This document shows positions 50,716-59,601 of a DNA stretch of 64,000 nucleotides, in pieces. The DNA comes from Kingella oralis (GTDB lineage: Bacteria; Pseudomonadota; Gammaproteobacteria; Burkholderiales; Neisseriaceae): NCBI RefSeq assembly GCF_014054985.1, contig NZ_CP059569.1:744001-808000 (forward strand), in the 5' to 3' direction. How positions within the stretch are numbered: position 1 is the stretch's first letter; each line of letters starts with the position of its first letter. The notes under the pieces were generated by a model. That model saw only the letters and a list, made by a program, of their open reading frames with translations, was not told the origin of the DNA and searched no databases. The position numbers and the translations under genes were made by a program.

Positions 50716-50783
50716 GTAGGGCGTTGCCGTTGTGCTATTTGGCTTTGCCAAACGTAGGGCATGAACACGTTTACACGCCCTAC
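50716..50783. repeat. GTAGGGCG inverted-end element
   Basis: GTAGGGCG (50716-50723) and CGCCCTAC (50776-50783) flank about 50 bases that contain a further internal GTAGGGC. Looks like a small fold-back element. Confidence 0.5.
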
Positions 50784-50862
50784 GTCGCAGTTGGTGGGGG
50801 ATGGGCTGTTTTCGTTTTGGCTTTATAGTGAACCAAAATAAAACAATATCTGATTTGGCGGT

Positions 50863-50941
50863 GTAGGGTGTGTGTCGTAGGCACGCACGCGGTGAGTTGT
50901 GGTATTGGGAACGGCGTGCGTGGCAAAGCTACACACCCTAC
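50863..50941. repeat. GTAGGGTGTGT inverted-end element
   Basis: GTAGGGTGTGT and ACACACCCTAC form perfect 11-bp ends; inner GCACGCACGC and GCGTGCGT pair as well, giving a long interrupted hairpin of about 79 bases. Both this and the 50716 element follow an AAAATAAAAC tract. The type is common as a non-coding element in Neisseriaceae by my recollection. Confidence 0.6.
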
Positions 50942-51067
50942 TTGTTATTTGTGGCAGCGAGCCGCCGCCGTTCCATTTTGGGTTTCAGGCTGCATTGGAT
51001 GGTTGAGGCAGCCTGAAAAGGATTGGGCGGCTGTTAAACCGCAAGTCATCGCCGCGCTTTTGCGTTT

Positions 51068-51514
51068 TCAGGCTGCCTTTTGGGATTCGTTGAGCAAAAT
51101 CAGGGTTTCGTAGTCCAAGTGGTGCGCCCATTCGCGCAACAGCAGCAACACGGCGCAAAAGGCGGTGGTTTGCGGCAGCGACGGTAAGCTGTGTTGCGGG
51201 CGATAACCTGCGACTACGACAAAGGCGTGTTCCAGCGTGTCGCGCGTGATGGTTGCGCCGTGTGGATGGGTTTGGTGGGGCAGGGTGAGCAATAATTCTG
51301 CGCCTTGGACGGCGAGGGGCTGGGTGTTTTGCCGCCAGTCGCGCAGCGGGTAGAGCGCGTCTTCAACGGTTTGGATGGCGGTTCCCCATGCGTAGTCGCT
51401 GGGCGGGTAGTGGGTGAGCTGTTGTTGGATTTGGTTTAGGGTGAGGGCGATGGGACGGCTGGTGTCGGCATCGGTTAGGGTGATGGGGCGGGCGGTGAGG
51501 TTGAGAATATTCAT
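51068..51514 (-). CDS. Hypothetical protein, unrecognised
   Basis: 148 residues, soluble: MNILNLTARPITLTDADTSRPIALTLNQIQQQLTHYPPSDYAWGTAIQ, then TRDTLEHAFVVVAGYRPQHSLPSLPQT and a C-terminal CAVLLLLREWAHHLDYETLILL. The frame is uninterrupted and GC-rich like the core genome. The start is set at 51514, since the longer frame (to 51610) reads DUS-derived FQAA and GSLK. No ribosome site stands out. It resembles small conserved neisserial proteins of unknown role, but I cannot name a family. Confidence 0.55.
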   Translation of the reverse strand: MNILNLTARPITLTDADTSRPIALTLNQIQQQLTHYPPSDYAWGTAIQTVEDALYPLRDWRQNTQPLAVQGAELLLTLPHQTHPHGATITRDTLEHAFVVVAGYRPQHSLPSLPQTTAFCAVLLLLREWAHHLDYETLILLNESQKAA

Positions 51515-51682
51515 GGCACAGTCGGGGGATGTTTGTTTCAGGCTGCCTTTGATGGCGGGCAATCGTGAGGCAGCCTGAAAACCCATCAAGCCGAAAACCC
51601 GCATTAACAATCATCTTGCGAACACGGGTTTGCACATGGTTTGGTTTTAGGAGCGGCTGGGTTTCAGGCTGCCTTGGGTGGT

Positions 51683-52648
51683 TTACTTGTTTTTGTCAAT
51701 AAATTGCCCATAGTTCATAATGCGGTCAAAGCGGCGCGAGAGTAAATCGTCCAAACGCATGCCTTGCGCTTGGGTAATTTGTTGTTCTAGCGTGGTTTTC
51801 ACGGTGTTCATCAGCTCGGCGTAATCGCGGTGTGCGCCGCCCAATGGTTCTTTAATCACGTTATCCACTAAGCCGAGTTTGTGCAGGCGGTCGGCGGTGA
51901 TGCCCAGTGCGGCGGCGGCTTCGGGGGCTTTTTCGGCGGTTTTCCACAAAATGGACGCGCAGCCTTCGGGCGAAATCACGGAATAGGTGGAATATTGCAG
52001 CATATTGATGTAATCGCCCACCGCAATCGCCAGCGCGCCGCCCGAGCCGCCTTCGCCGATAATGGTGCAGATAACGGGGGTGTGCAATTTGGTTAATTCG
52101 TAAAGATTTTTGCCGATGGCTTCGGATTGGTTGCGCTCTTCCGCGCCGATGCCCGGATACGCGCCGGGGGTGTCCACAAAGGTGAGCACGGGCATGCGGA
52201 ATTTTTCGGCAAGGTGCATCAGGCGCAGGGCTTTGCGGTAGCCTTCGGGGCGGGGCATGCCGAAGTTGCGGTGCAGTTTTTCTTTGGTGTCGCGCCCTTT
52301 TTGATGCCCAATCACCACCACGCTGTGCCCATTAAAACGGGCTACGCCGCCGATGATGGCGTGGTCGTCGGCATAATGGCGGTCGCCGTGCAGCTCTTGA
52401 AAATCGGTGCACAGCGCGTTGATGTAGTCTTGGGTGTAGGGGCGTTGCGGATGGCGCGAGATTTGCGAGATTTGCGCGGGGGTGAGTTTGGCGAAAATGG
52501 ATTTGGTTAAATCGGCGGCTTTTTTCTGCAAACGTTTGATTTCATCGGAAATATCCACGGCAGAATCGCCTTGCACAAGGCGCAATTCTTCAATTTTGTT
52601 GTTCAGCTCGGCGATGGGTTGTTCAAAATCTAGATAGATGGGTTTCAT
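51683..52648 (-). CDS. accA: Acetyl-CoA carboxylase carboxyltransferase subunit alpha
   Basis: 321 residues. AccA features: N-terminal YLDFEQPIAELNNKIEELRL, ISRHPQRPYTQDYI, ELHGDRHYADDHAIIGG, GHQKGRDTKEKLHRNFGMPRPEGYRKALRLM, FVDTPGAYPGIGAEERNQSEAI and GEGGSGGALAIAVGDYINML. With AccD it transfers the carboxyl group from biotin to acetyl-CoA, the first step of fatty-acid synthesis. ATG 52648 with MKPIYLDFEQP is the usual start. accD is elsewhere. Confidence 0.96.
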   Translation of the reverse strand: MKPIYLDFEQPIAELNNKIEELRLVQGDSAVDISDEIKRLQKKAADLTKSIFAKLTPAQISQISRHPQRPYTQDYINALCTDFQELHGDRHYADDHAIIGGVARFNGHSVVVIGHQKGRDTKEKLHRNFGMPRPEGYRKALRLMHLAEKFRMPVLTFVDTPGAYPGIGAEERNQSEAIGKNLYELTKLHTPVICTIIGEGGSGGALAIAVGDYINMLQYSTYSVISPEGCASILWKTAEKAPEAAAALGITADRLHKLGLVDNVIKEPLGGAHRDYAELMNTVKTTLEQQITQAQGMRLDDLLSRRFDRIMNYGQFIDKNK

Positions 52649-52938
52649 GGTTTCGTCTCGCAAAATGGGGATAGCGTGTTTGCTCTATCGCTTGTTAATC
52701 AATGTGTTAGCTTTGATAACGGGCGGCGGGCGGCAAAAATGGCTGAATGATACGCTATCGGTTTGGTTTTTGCACGGGTTTGTGCGGGTGTTTTGCCGGG
52801 GCGGAAAAGCCAATCAACACGCTTTGGGTTTCAGGCTGCCTGAAAACGGCTTTGCGGGTAAAATGCGCGTTTTTGTTTTTCAGGCTGCCTTTGCTCTGTC
52901 TATTTACGGCAGCCTGAAATCTTGTTTTGAGTGCAACC

Positions 52939-53739
52939 ATGAATACTAATCCCATCGGCGTGTTTGATTCGGGCGTGGGCGGTTTAACCGTTGTCCGCGC
53001 CCTGATGGAACGCCTGCCCAACGAGAATATCGTTTATTTTGGCGACACGGCGCGCGTGCCCTATGGCGTGAAATCGCGCTCCACCATTGAAACCTTTACC
53101 GCGCAAATCGTGGATTTTTTGCTGCAAAATCAAGTGAAAGCCTTGGTGATTGCGTGTAACACGATTGCGGCGGTGGCGCATCAGCGCGTGCAGCAGATGG
53201 CGGGCAATATGCCCGTGTTAAGCGTGATTGAAGCGGGCGCACAAGCCGCGCTGGCGACCACGCGCAACGGCAACATCGGCGTGATTGCCACCAGCACCAC
53301 GGTAAACAGCAATGCCTACGCCCGCGCCATCAGCGCACGCAACGCCGACACGCGCATTCTGTCGCAAGCCGCGCCCTTACTGGTGCCGTTGGTGGAAGAA
53401 GGCTGGCTGGAACACGAAGTAACACGGCTCACCGTGCGCGAATACCTGCGCCCGTTGCTGGCAGACAAAATTGACACGCTGATTTTGGGCTGCACGCATT
53501 TTCCGCTGTTAAAGCCGCTTATCAAGCAGGAAGCGCCGCACATTGAGCTGGTGGACAGCTCCACCACCACCGCCGAAGCCGCCGCGCAGGCTCTTGCCAC
53601 CGCCGATTTGCTGAACACGCAAACCGCCGCGCCCGATTACCGCTTTTATGTGTCGGATATTCCGCTGCGCTTTCAAACAATCGGCGAGCGGTTTTTGGGG
53701 CGCAGCTTGGAGCAGATTGAGATGTTGCGGCTGGGGTAG
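52939..53739 (+). CDS. murI: Glutamate racemase
   Basis: 266 residues. The two catalytic cysteines stand in VIACNTIAAVA (about 73) and LILGCTHFPLLKP (about 184). GVFDSGVGGLTVVRAL and YFGDTARVPYG at the N-terminus are diagnostic. It makes D-glutamate for peptidoglycan. The ATG at 52939 gives MNTNPIGVFDSG; an in-frame ATG four codons earlier is less likely. Confidence 0.96.
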   Translation: MNTNPIGVFDSGVGGLTVVRALMERLPNENIVYFGDTARVPYGVKSRSTIETFTAQIVDFLLQNQVKALVIACNTIAAVAHQRVQQMAGNMPVLSVIEAGAQAALATTRNGNIGVIATSTTVNSNAYARAISARNADTRILSQAAPLLVPLVEEGWLEHEVTRLTVREYLRPLLADKIDTLILGCTHFPLLKPLIKQEAPHIELVDSSTTTAEAAAQALATADLLNTQTAAPDYRFYVSDIPLRFQTIGERFLGRSLEQIEMLRLG

Positions 53740-53754
53740 GCGGGATAGGTTTGC

Positions 53755-53803
53755 GGCAGCCTGAAAACGCAATGGGTGCGCCGTCAAACGTTTTCAGGCT
53801 GCC
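53755..53803 (+). terminator. DUS hairpin behind murI
   Basis: GGCAGCCTGAAAACG and CGTTTTCAGGCTGCC pair exactly, 15 bases after the murI stop; the loop is about 19 bases. Confidence 0.6.
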
Positions 53804-53856
53804 TAGGGCGTATTCCCTTAGGCAGCCTGAAACCTGAAATGACGTATTCAACAGGG

Positions 53857-53928
53857 TTTTACCGGTTGGCAACATCGGCGGGCCGCCGCTCCATTGGGCG
53901 TAGGTTTGGCAAAGGTTGCAGCCTGAAC
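53857..53928. repeat. Two-hairpin dispersed repeat, partial copy E
   Basis: GGTTGGCAACATCGGCGGGCCGCCGCTCCATTGGGCGTAGGTTTGGCAAAGG (long core, positions 53863-53915) with one half of the two-hairpin unit and a following DUS. The other half is missing. Confidence 0.55.
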
Positions 53929-53957
53929 ACCATAAGCAGGCATGGGCGAAAACATAG

Positions 53958-54010
53958 CGGCAGCCTGAAAACGGGAATGGACACGCCATCAACCGTTTTC
54001 AGGCTGCCGC
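53958..54010 (-). terminator. DUS hairpin behind argH
   Basis: GCGGCAGCCTGAAAACGG pairs with CCGTTTTCAGGCTGCCGC in an 18-bp perfect stem, 10 bases from the argH stop on the minus strand. Confidence 0.6.
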
Positions 54011-54019
54011 CATCTGTAC

Positions 54020-55405
54020 TTATTGCGCCAGCAACGCCCGCCAGCGCGCCACTTGCGCCTTCACCTGTTCGGGCGCGGTGCCACCGATGTGGTTGCGCGC
54101 GTTCAGGCTACCTTCGGGGGTGAGAATTTGGTAAACATCGTTTTCAATCAATGGGCTAAACCCTTGCAACACCGCCAGCGGCAAGTCGGCAAGATCGCAT
54201 TTTTGCGCGTCGGCATGGCGCACGGCTTGGGCAACGACTTCGTGGCTGTCGCGGAACGGCACGCCTTTTTTCACCAGATAATCCGCCAAATCGGTGGCGG
54301 TGGCGAAGCCTTGCAGCACGGCGGCGCGCATATTTTCGGGCTTCACGGTGATGCCGCGCATCATGTCGGCGTAAATCCGCAGCGTGTCCACCAGCGTGTT
54401 TACCGTGTCAAACAGCGGCTCTTTGTCTTCTTGGTTGTCTTTGTTATACGCCAAGGGCTGCGATTTCATCAGCATCAGCAAGCCCATCAAATGCCCAATC
54501 ACGCGCCCCGATTTGCCGCGTACGAGCTCAGGCACATCGGGATTTTTTTTCTGCGGCATGATGCTGGAACCCGTGCAGAAGCGGTCGGCGATGTCAATGA
54601 AACCGAAACGCGGCGACATCCACACAATCAGCTCTTCGGACAGGCGGCTCAAATGCACCATCACCAGCGAAGCGGCAGCGGTGAACTCTATGGCGAAATC
54701 GCGGTCGGAGACGGCATCCAGTGAGTTTTGGCAAATTTGTTCAAAATCAAGCAGTTTGGCGGTGGTTTCGCGGCGGATGGGGAAGGTTGTGCCTGCCAGC
54801 GCGGCGGCACCCAAGGGCATGCGGTTCACGCGGCGGCGGCAGTCTGCCATGCGCTCGTCGTCGCGCCCCAGCATTTCCACATAGGCAAGCAGATGGTGCC
54901 CGAAGCTGACGGGCTGGGCGACTTGCAGGTGGGTGAACCCCGGCATCACGGTGGCGGCGTGTTCAGCGGCCAAATCCACCAGCGCGGTTTGCAGGTCTTT
55001 AATCAGGCGGCGGATGGTGGAGATTTCGTCGCGCAGCCACAGGCGGATGTCGGTGGCGACTTGGTCGTTGCGGCTGCGCCCTGTGTGCAGGCGTTTGCCT
55101 GCGTCGCCGATTTTGTCGGTGAGGCGGCGTTCGATATTCATGTGCACGTCTTCCAAATCGAGCGACCATTTCAGGCTGCCTGCTTGGATTTCGGCGGCGA
55201 TTTCCGCCATGCCGCGCTGGATGGCGGCAAGGTCGTCGGCGGAAAGCACGCCCGCTTCGTGCAGCATTTGGGCGTGGGAGAGCGAGCCTTGGATGTCCCA
55301 TCGGGCGAGCCGTTGGTCAAAACCGATGGAGCCGGTGTATTGTTTGACCAGTTCGGATACGGGTTCGTTGAAGCGTCCCGACCAAGTTTTTTGTGGGGTT
55401 GTCAT
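54020..55405 (-). CDS. argH: Argininosuccinate lyase
   Basis: 461 residues. The fumarase/lyase signature GSSIMPQKKNPD is near 280-291. TGRSRNDQVATDIRLWLRDE, MPGFTHLQVAQPVSFGHHLLAY, and N-terminal WSGRFNEPVSELVKQYTGSIGFDQRL also fit. It makes arginine and fumarate from argininosuccinate. AAAGGAC precedes the ATG. Other arg genes are not adjacent. An in-frame DUS encodes AGSLKW. Confidence 0.97.
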   Translation of the reverse strand: MTTPQKTWSGRFNEPVSELVKQYTGSIGFDQRLARWDIQGSLSHAQMLHEAGVLSADDLAAIQRGMAEIAAEIQAGSLKWSLDLEDVHMNIERRLTDKIGDAGKRLHTGRSRNDQVATDIRLWLRDEISTIRRLIKDLQTALVDLAAEHAATVMPGFTHLQVAQPVSFGHHLLAYVEMLGRDDERMADCRRRVNRMPLGAAALAGTTFPIRRETTAKLLDFEQICQNSLDAVSDRDFAIEFTAAASLVMVHLSRLSEELIVWMSPRFGFIDIADRFCTGSSIMPQKKNPDVPELVRGKSGRVIGHLMGLLMLMKSQPLAYNKDNQEDKEPLFDTVNTLVDTLRIYADMMRGITVKPENMRAAVLQGFATATDLADYLVKKGVPFRDSHEVVAQAVRHADAQKCDLADLPLAVLQGFSPLIENDVYQILTPEGSLNARNHIGGTAPEQVKAQVARWRALLAQ

Positions 55406-55461
55406 GGGGTGTCCTTTGGGGGGGGGTGGAAGGGTTGGTTTGCGGCTTCGCTGCGCGGCGC

Positions 55462-55502
55462 AGGCAGCCTGAAAACGGAAAACCGGTTTTCAGGCTGCCT
55501 TT
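55462..55502 (-). terminator. DUS hairpin behind thyA
   Basis: Opposed DUS words (55462-55478 with 55483-55500) with only a short loop, 19 bases from the thyA stop. Also lies between the thyA stop and argH start. Confidence 0.6.
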
Positions 55503-55520
55503 ATTCAATCGCGGGGGCAA

Positions 55521-56315
55521 TCAAACCGACACTTGCGCTTTGATATGCGGGTGCGGGTCATAATCCGCCAATTCAAAATCGTCGAATCGGAAGGCAAAAA
55601 TGTCGCGCACATCGGGGTTGATGTGCATTTTGGGCAGCGGGCGCGGTTCGCGCGTAAGCTGCAACTGGGCTTGTTCCAAATGGTTGAGATACAAATGCGC
55701 GTCGCCGAGCGTGTGGATGAATTCGCCCGCTTGCAAGCCGCAGACTTGGGCGAGCATCATGGTGAGCAGGGCGTAGCTGGCGATGTTGAACGGCACGCCG
55801 AGGAAAATATCGGCGCTGCGCTGGTAGAGCTGGCAGGAGAGCTTGCCGTTGGCAACGTAGAACTGGAACAGCGCGTGGCAGGGGGGCAACGCCATGCTGT
55901 CCACTTCGGCGGGGTTCCATGCGGATACGATGAGACGGCGGCTGTCGGGGTTGGTTTGGATTTGCTGCACAAGGTTGCGGATTTGGTCTATGGTTTCGCC
56001 GTTTGCGCCGCGCCAACTGCGCCATTGCGCGCCATACACGCGCCCGAGGTCGCCGTTTTCGTCTGCCCATTCGTCCCAAATGCGCACGCCGTTTTCTTTG
56101 AGGTAGCGGATATTGGTGTCGCCCGATAAGAACCACAGCAGCTCGTGGATAATGGATTTGAGGTGCAGTTTTTTGGTGGTGAGCGCGGGGAAGCCTTGTG
56201 ATAAGTCAAAGCGCATTTGGTAGCCGAATACGGAGCGCGTGCCTGTGCCTGTACGGTCGGATTTGGTTACGCCGTTTTGTAGGACGTGGCGCATGAGGTC
56301 TAAATATTGTTGCAT
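55521..56315 (-). CDS. thyA: Thymidylate synthase
   Basis: 264 residues, the standard ThyA. The nucleophile Cys is in ALPPCHALFQFYV at about 146. N-terminal DRTGTGTRSVFGYQMRFDLSQGFPALTTKKLHLKSI, ELLWFLSGDTNIRYL, DLGRVYGAQWRSW and the FNIASYALLTMMLAQV, ILGDAHLYLNH segments all match. It methylates dUMP to dTMP. folA, often next to thyA, is not in the window. AAGAGAAA ribosome site. Confidence 0.97.
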   Translation of the reverse strand: MQQYLDLMRHVLQNGVTKSDRTGTGTRSVFGYQMRFDLSQGFPALTTKKLHLKSIIHELLWFLSGDTNIRYLKENGVRIWDEWADENGDLGRVYGAQWRSWRGANGETIDQIRNLVQQIQTNPDSRRLIVSAWNPAEVDSMALPPCHALFQFYVANGKLSCQLYQRSADIFLGVPFNIASYALLTMMLAQVCGLQAGEFIHTLGDAHLYLNHLEQAQLQLTREPRPLPKMHINPDVRDIFAFRFDDFELADYDPHPHIKAQVSV

Positions 56316-56334
56316 GGTTTTTCTCTTGATTTGG

Positions 56335-56371
56335 TTTTCAGGCTGCCTCAGCTGATTAGGCAGCCTGAAAA
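56335..56371 (-). terminator. DUS hairpin behind gshB
   Basis: TTTTCAGGCTGCCT and AGGCAGCCTGAAAA pair, 13 bases behind the gshB stop on the minus strand, and within the thyA upstream gap. Confidence 0.55.
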
Positions 56372-56383
56372 TAATGGAAACGT

Positions 56384-57343
56384 TTACACCGCTTGCGCAT
56401 TGCGCTCCACCGCATCCACAAACTGGGCGGCCACGTCAAAGCCGGTTTGCTTCATGATTTCTTGGAAGCCGGTGGGGCTGGTTACGTTGATTTCGGTGAG
56501 GCAGTCGCCGATGACATCCAGCCCTGCCAACAAGATGCCGTGCGCTTTGAGCTGCGGGGCAAGGGTTTGGGCGATTTCGCGGTCGCGCTCGGATAATTCT
56601 TGCGCCACGCCACGCCCGCCTGCGGCAAGGTTGCCACGCGTTTCGCCGTTTTGTGGGATGCGGGCAAGGGCATAGGGGATGACTTCGCCGTCGATGATAA
56701 GAATGCGTTTGTCGCCATGCACGATGGCGGGCAGGTAGCGTTGCGCCATGATGGTGCGGCTATCTAGCTGCATCAGGGTTTCTAGGATGCTGCCGATGTT
56801 GGGGTCGCTTTCACGCAGCCTGAAAATGCCCATGCCGCCCATGCCGTCTAGTGGTTTGACGATGATGTCGCCATGCTCGGCGAGGAATTGGCGCACGTTG
56901 GCGGCGCGGGTGGTTACGATGGTGGGGGCGGTGAATTGGGGGTAGTTTAAAATGGCGAGTTTTTCGTTGTAGTCGCGCATGGCTTGCCCGCTGTTGAACA
57001 CGCGCGCGCCTTGTTGCTCGGCGAGGGTGAGCAGTTGGGTGGAATAAAAGTACTGCATATTAAACGGTGGGTCGGTGCGCATGATGATGGCGTTGAACTC
57101 GGTTAAAGCGAGGCTTTGGGCGGGGGCAGCCTGAAACCATGCGTGGTCGTGGTCGTCCTTTGCGCCTAGAAATTGAATTTGGCTGGCTTGGGCAACCACG
57201 CTGCCGTTTTGCACGCTCAACTGGGCGGCGAGGGTGTGGAATAGGGTGTGCCCGCGCGCGGCGGCTTCGCGCATCATGGCGTAGGTGGTGTCTTTGTAGG
57301 TTTTGAAGCTGGCGAGCGGGTCGGCGATAAAGAGGATGTTCAT
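56384..57343 (-). CDS. gshB: Glutathione synthetase
   Basis: 319 residues. MNILFIADPLASFKTYKDTTYAMMREAAARGH, IMRTDPPFNMQYFYSTQLLTL, GDIIVKPLDGMGGMGIFRL (ATP-grasp loop) and VIGDCLTEINVTSPTGFQEIM are characteristic of GshB. It joins gamma-glutamylcysteine and glycine in the second glutathione step. The ATG at 57343 gives the usual start; the frame upstream carries no family signal. gshA is elsewhere. Confidence 0.95.
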   Translation of the reverse strand: MNILFIADPLASFKTYKDTTYAMMREAAARGHTLFHTLAAQLSVQNGSVVAQASQIQFLGAKDDHDHAWFQAAPAQSLALTEFNAIIMRTDPPFNMQYFYSTQLLTLAEQQGARVFNSGQAMRDYNEKLAILNYPQFTAPTIVTTRAANVRQFLAEHGDIIVKPLDGMGGMGIFRLRESDPNIGSILETLMQLDSRTIMAQRYLPAIVHGDKRILIIDGEVIPYALARIPQNGETRGNLAAGGRGVAQELSERDREIAQTLAPQLKAHGILLAGLDVIGDCLTEINVTSPTGFQEIMKQTGFDVAAQFVDAVERNAQAV

Positions 57344-57545
57344 GGGGGCTTTCGGGTGGCGCAGCAAGATGAGGGCAGCCTGAAATCGGGCAGTCGCAGC
57401 AAAGGCGGATATGAAACCCGCCTCTGTTTGCTTTGATGATGGATTGGGCGGGCGGGCCGCGATGTTGGGGGGGGCGCGTAACGTGTGCAAACCCCGTCTG
57501 GCTTCGTAACTGCGCTGCGCTTTGCGGGCTGCCGCGGCAGGCGGA

Positions 57546-57863
57546 TTATTTGGCGACGGGTTGCAGCGTGTAGGTGAGGTTTTCGTCTTGCACTTTAAAC
57601 AGCAAGTCAATGTTGGGATGCTTGCCCGCGTGTTTTTGCGCGTCCAAAACGTGTTCGTTGAACCAAATCAAGCCTTGCTCGGCGGCGTAGCGGTTCAGTT
57701 CGCCGTTAAACTCGGCGGCCAGCGCGTTATACACTTTCAGGCTGCCTAATTTGCCTTCGGCAGCGGGGATATGGTGCACCACGTTGCCTGCGGCATCGCA
57801 TACGTTTAAACCGCTTAGGTGATCGATGCTGGGCATTTGGGCGAGGTTGGCTTGAAATGACAT
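57546..57863 (-). CDS. DUF2322-family protein
   Basis: 105 residues, soluble. The N-terminal SFQANLAQMPSIDHLSGLNVCDAAGNVVHHIPAAEGKLGSLKVYNALA and C-terminal PNIDLLFKVQDENLTYTLQP agree with DUF2322 as I recall it, a small betaproteobacterial family without known function. AAAGGAA precedes the ATG. It lies between upp and gshB on the same strand but with sizeable gaps. Confidence 0.68.
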   Translation of the reverse strand: MSFQANLAQMPSIDHLSGLNVCDAAGNVVHHIPAAEGKLGSLKVYNALAAEFNGELNRYAAEQGLIWFNEHVLDAQKHAGKHPNIDLLFKVQDENLTYTLQPVAK

Positions 57864-57901
57864 GATGTTCCTTTGTAAACGATTGATGTTGAAAGCGGTT
57901 G

Positions 57902-57940
57902 AGGCAGCCTGAAACGGGGTTTGCTGTTTTCAGGCTGCCT
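57902..57940 (-). terminator. DUS hairpin behind upp
   Basis: AGGCAGCCTGAAAC pairs with GTTTTCAGGCTGCCT, 23 bases from the upp stop on the minus strand. Confidence 0.6.
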
Positions 57941-57962
57941 TAGCGTGGGATAAATGGGCAAG

Positions 57963-58592
57963 CTAATGCTTCGTGCCGAAGATTTTGTCGCCCGCATCGC
58001 CCAAACCAGGGATGATGTAGCCGTTTTCGTTGAGATGGCTGTCTAGCGCGGCGGTGTAGATTTTCACATCGGGATGCGCGGCGTTCACGGCTTTCACGCC
58101 TTCGGGCGCGGCAACCAGCACAAGGGCTTTGATGTTGCGGCAGCCTTTTTGTTTGAGCAAGTCAATCGTGGCAACCATAGAGCCGCCTGTTGCCAGCATG
58201 GGGTCAATAATCAGCGCGGGACGTTCGTCCATTTTGTCCACCAATTTTTCAAAATACGACACGGGCTGCAAGGTTTCTTCGTCGCGCTGCAAGCCGACTA
58301 CGCTCACTTTTGCCCCTGGGATTAGGTCTAACACGCCATCCAGCATCCCCAAGCCTGCGCGCAAAATGGGTACCACGGTTACGGTTTTGCCTTTGATGCG
58401 CTCGCCTTGGATTTTGCCGCACCAGCCGTCGATTTCGTGTTGTTCGGTTTCAAAATCGCGCGTGGCTTCGTAGGTCATCAGGCGGGCGAGTTCTTTGGTG
58501 AGCGTGCGGAATTTGCCTGTGCTGCAATCGGCTTCGCGCATAAGGGTGAGTTTGTGGCGGACGAGGGGGTGGTCGATGATGAGCAGATTCAT
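57963..58592 (-). CDS. upp: Uracil phosphoribosyltransferase
   Basis: 209 residues. HPLVRHKLTLMREADCSTGKFRTLTKELARLMTYEATRD, ILRAGLGMLDGVLDLIPGAKVSVVGLQRDEETLQP and the PRPP motif ALIIDPMLATGGSM (about 130-140) are diagnostic. It salvages uracil to UMP. An uracil permease gene is not adjacent. AAAGAGAC ribosome site. Confidence 0.96.
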   Translation of the reverse strand: MNLLIIDHPLVRHKLTLMREADCSTGKFRTLTKELARLMTYEATRDFETEQHEIDGWCGKIQGERIKGKTVTVVPILRAGLGMLDGVLDLIPGAKVSVVGLQRDEETLQPVSYFEKLVDKMDERPALIIDPMLATGGSMVATIDLLKQKGCRNIKALVLVAAPEGVKAVNAAHPDVKIYTAALDSHLNENGYIIPGLGDAGDKIFGTKH

Positions 58593-58765
58593 GGTTTTGT
58601 CTCTTTTGATGGGCTGAAAAACGGGGGCGATTATAGCGTGTTTTCAGGCTGCTTTACAGGGTTTAACAGTTGAAGAGGCAGCCTGAAAACGGGTTGAATG
58701 GGGGAAGCAAGATGATGATTGGGCATGCATGGGCGATATAGGCAGCCTGAAACCCGTTTCGCTCG

Positions 58766-58908
58766 TTTTCAGGCTGAAACCTAAAATGGAACGGTGGCGG
58801 CTCGCCGCCAAATGGCTGATGAAATAGAACATTATTGGTTTGCCAAGATGTCGGCAAGCCGTCGACGCTCCATCGGTTGTAGGTTCTGCAAAGGTTTCAG
58901 GCTGCCTT
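58766..58908 (-). repeat. Two-hairpin dispersed repeat, copy C (reverse)
   Basis: Reverse orientation of copies A and B. It starts at CAGGCTGAAACC, then AAAATGGAACGGTGGCGGC with GCCGCC, a centre, ATGTCGGCAAGCCGTCGAC, and ends in an inverted DUS right at the stop of the rhomboid gene. It fills the upp-rhomboid gap. Confidence 0.75.
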
Positions 58909-59493
58909 TTAACGTTGCAACTGCCGCTGCCATTGCCAAGCAAACGCCCAGCCCATCAACGCGCCGCCGCCGTGCGCCATGTGGGCGATGTTGTCGCCAA
59001 ACAGCGAAACGCCCGACACTTGGGCGAACACTTCGTATAACACCATGCCGCCCACCAAATAACGCGCCTGCACGGGCACGGGGATAAACATCAGCGACAG
59101 CGGCGCTTTGGGATACACGGCAGAAAACGCCGCCAGCACGCCAAACACCGCGCCCGATGCGCCCAGCATAGAGCCGTTGCTGCCCATAAACGGCAAATAC
59201 GCCGCCGCGCCCGCCAAGCCCGAAGCAAAATACAACGCCCACACGCGCTTGGCTGTCCACACGCGCAGCAGCGGCGGCATAAACGAGCCGAGCGCAAACA
59301 TATTAAAGCCCAAATGCATCAGGCTTTCGTGTAAAAACATGTGGGTAAACCATTGCCAGATATGGTAATTCGGGTTTTCAGGCTGCCATAGCGCGCCTTC
59401 TGTCCGCCAATCGAAGCCCGATTCTTGCAGCAGGAAAATGGCGACGTTGAGGGCGATAAGGATGATGTGGGGTTGGAGGCGGATTTTGTTCAT
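58909..59493 (-). CDS. Rhomboid-family intramembrane serine protease
   Basis: 194 residues with about six membrane segments. The catalytic Ser is in MLGASGAVFGV (about 111) and the His in NIAHMAHGGGALMGW (about 170). HMFLHESLMHLGFNMFALGSF provides the conserved second-helix His/Asn motif. Rhomboids cut single-span proteins in the membrane; the substrate is unknown. The start at 59493 (MNKIRLQPH) is chosen, but an in-frame ATG at 59517 cannot be excluded. An in-frame DUS encodes WQPENP. Confidence 0.92.
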   Translation of the reverse strand: MNKIRLQPHIILIALNVAIFLLQESGFDWRTEGALWQPENPNYHIWQWFTHMFLHESLMHLGFNMFALGSFMPPLLRVWTAKRVWALYFASGLAGAAAYLPFMGSNGSMLGASGAVFGVLAAFSAVYPKAPLSLMFIPVPVQARYLVGGMVLYEVFAQVSGVSLFGDNIAHMAHGGGALMGWAFAWQWQRQLQR

Positions 59494-59529
59494 GGTGGTG
59501 AAAGCGGGAACATTCATTCAACAGACTAA

Positions 59530-59565
59530 GGCAGCCTGAAAACGGCAAACGGTTTTCAGGCTGCC
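59530..59565 (-). terminator. DUS hairpin behind tyrS
   Basis: GGCAGCCTGAAAAC and GTTTTCAGGCTGCC pair over a short loop, about 36 bases from the tyrS stop on the minus strand. Confidence 0.55.
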
Positions 59566-59601
59566 CAAACATCAAAGCGGCGGCGGAAAACCAACGATGG
59601 A

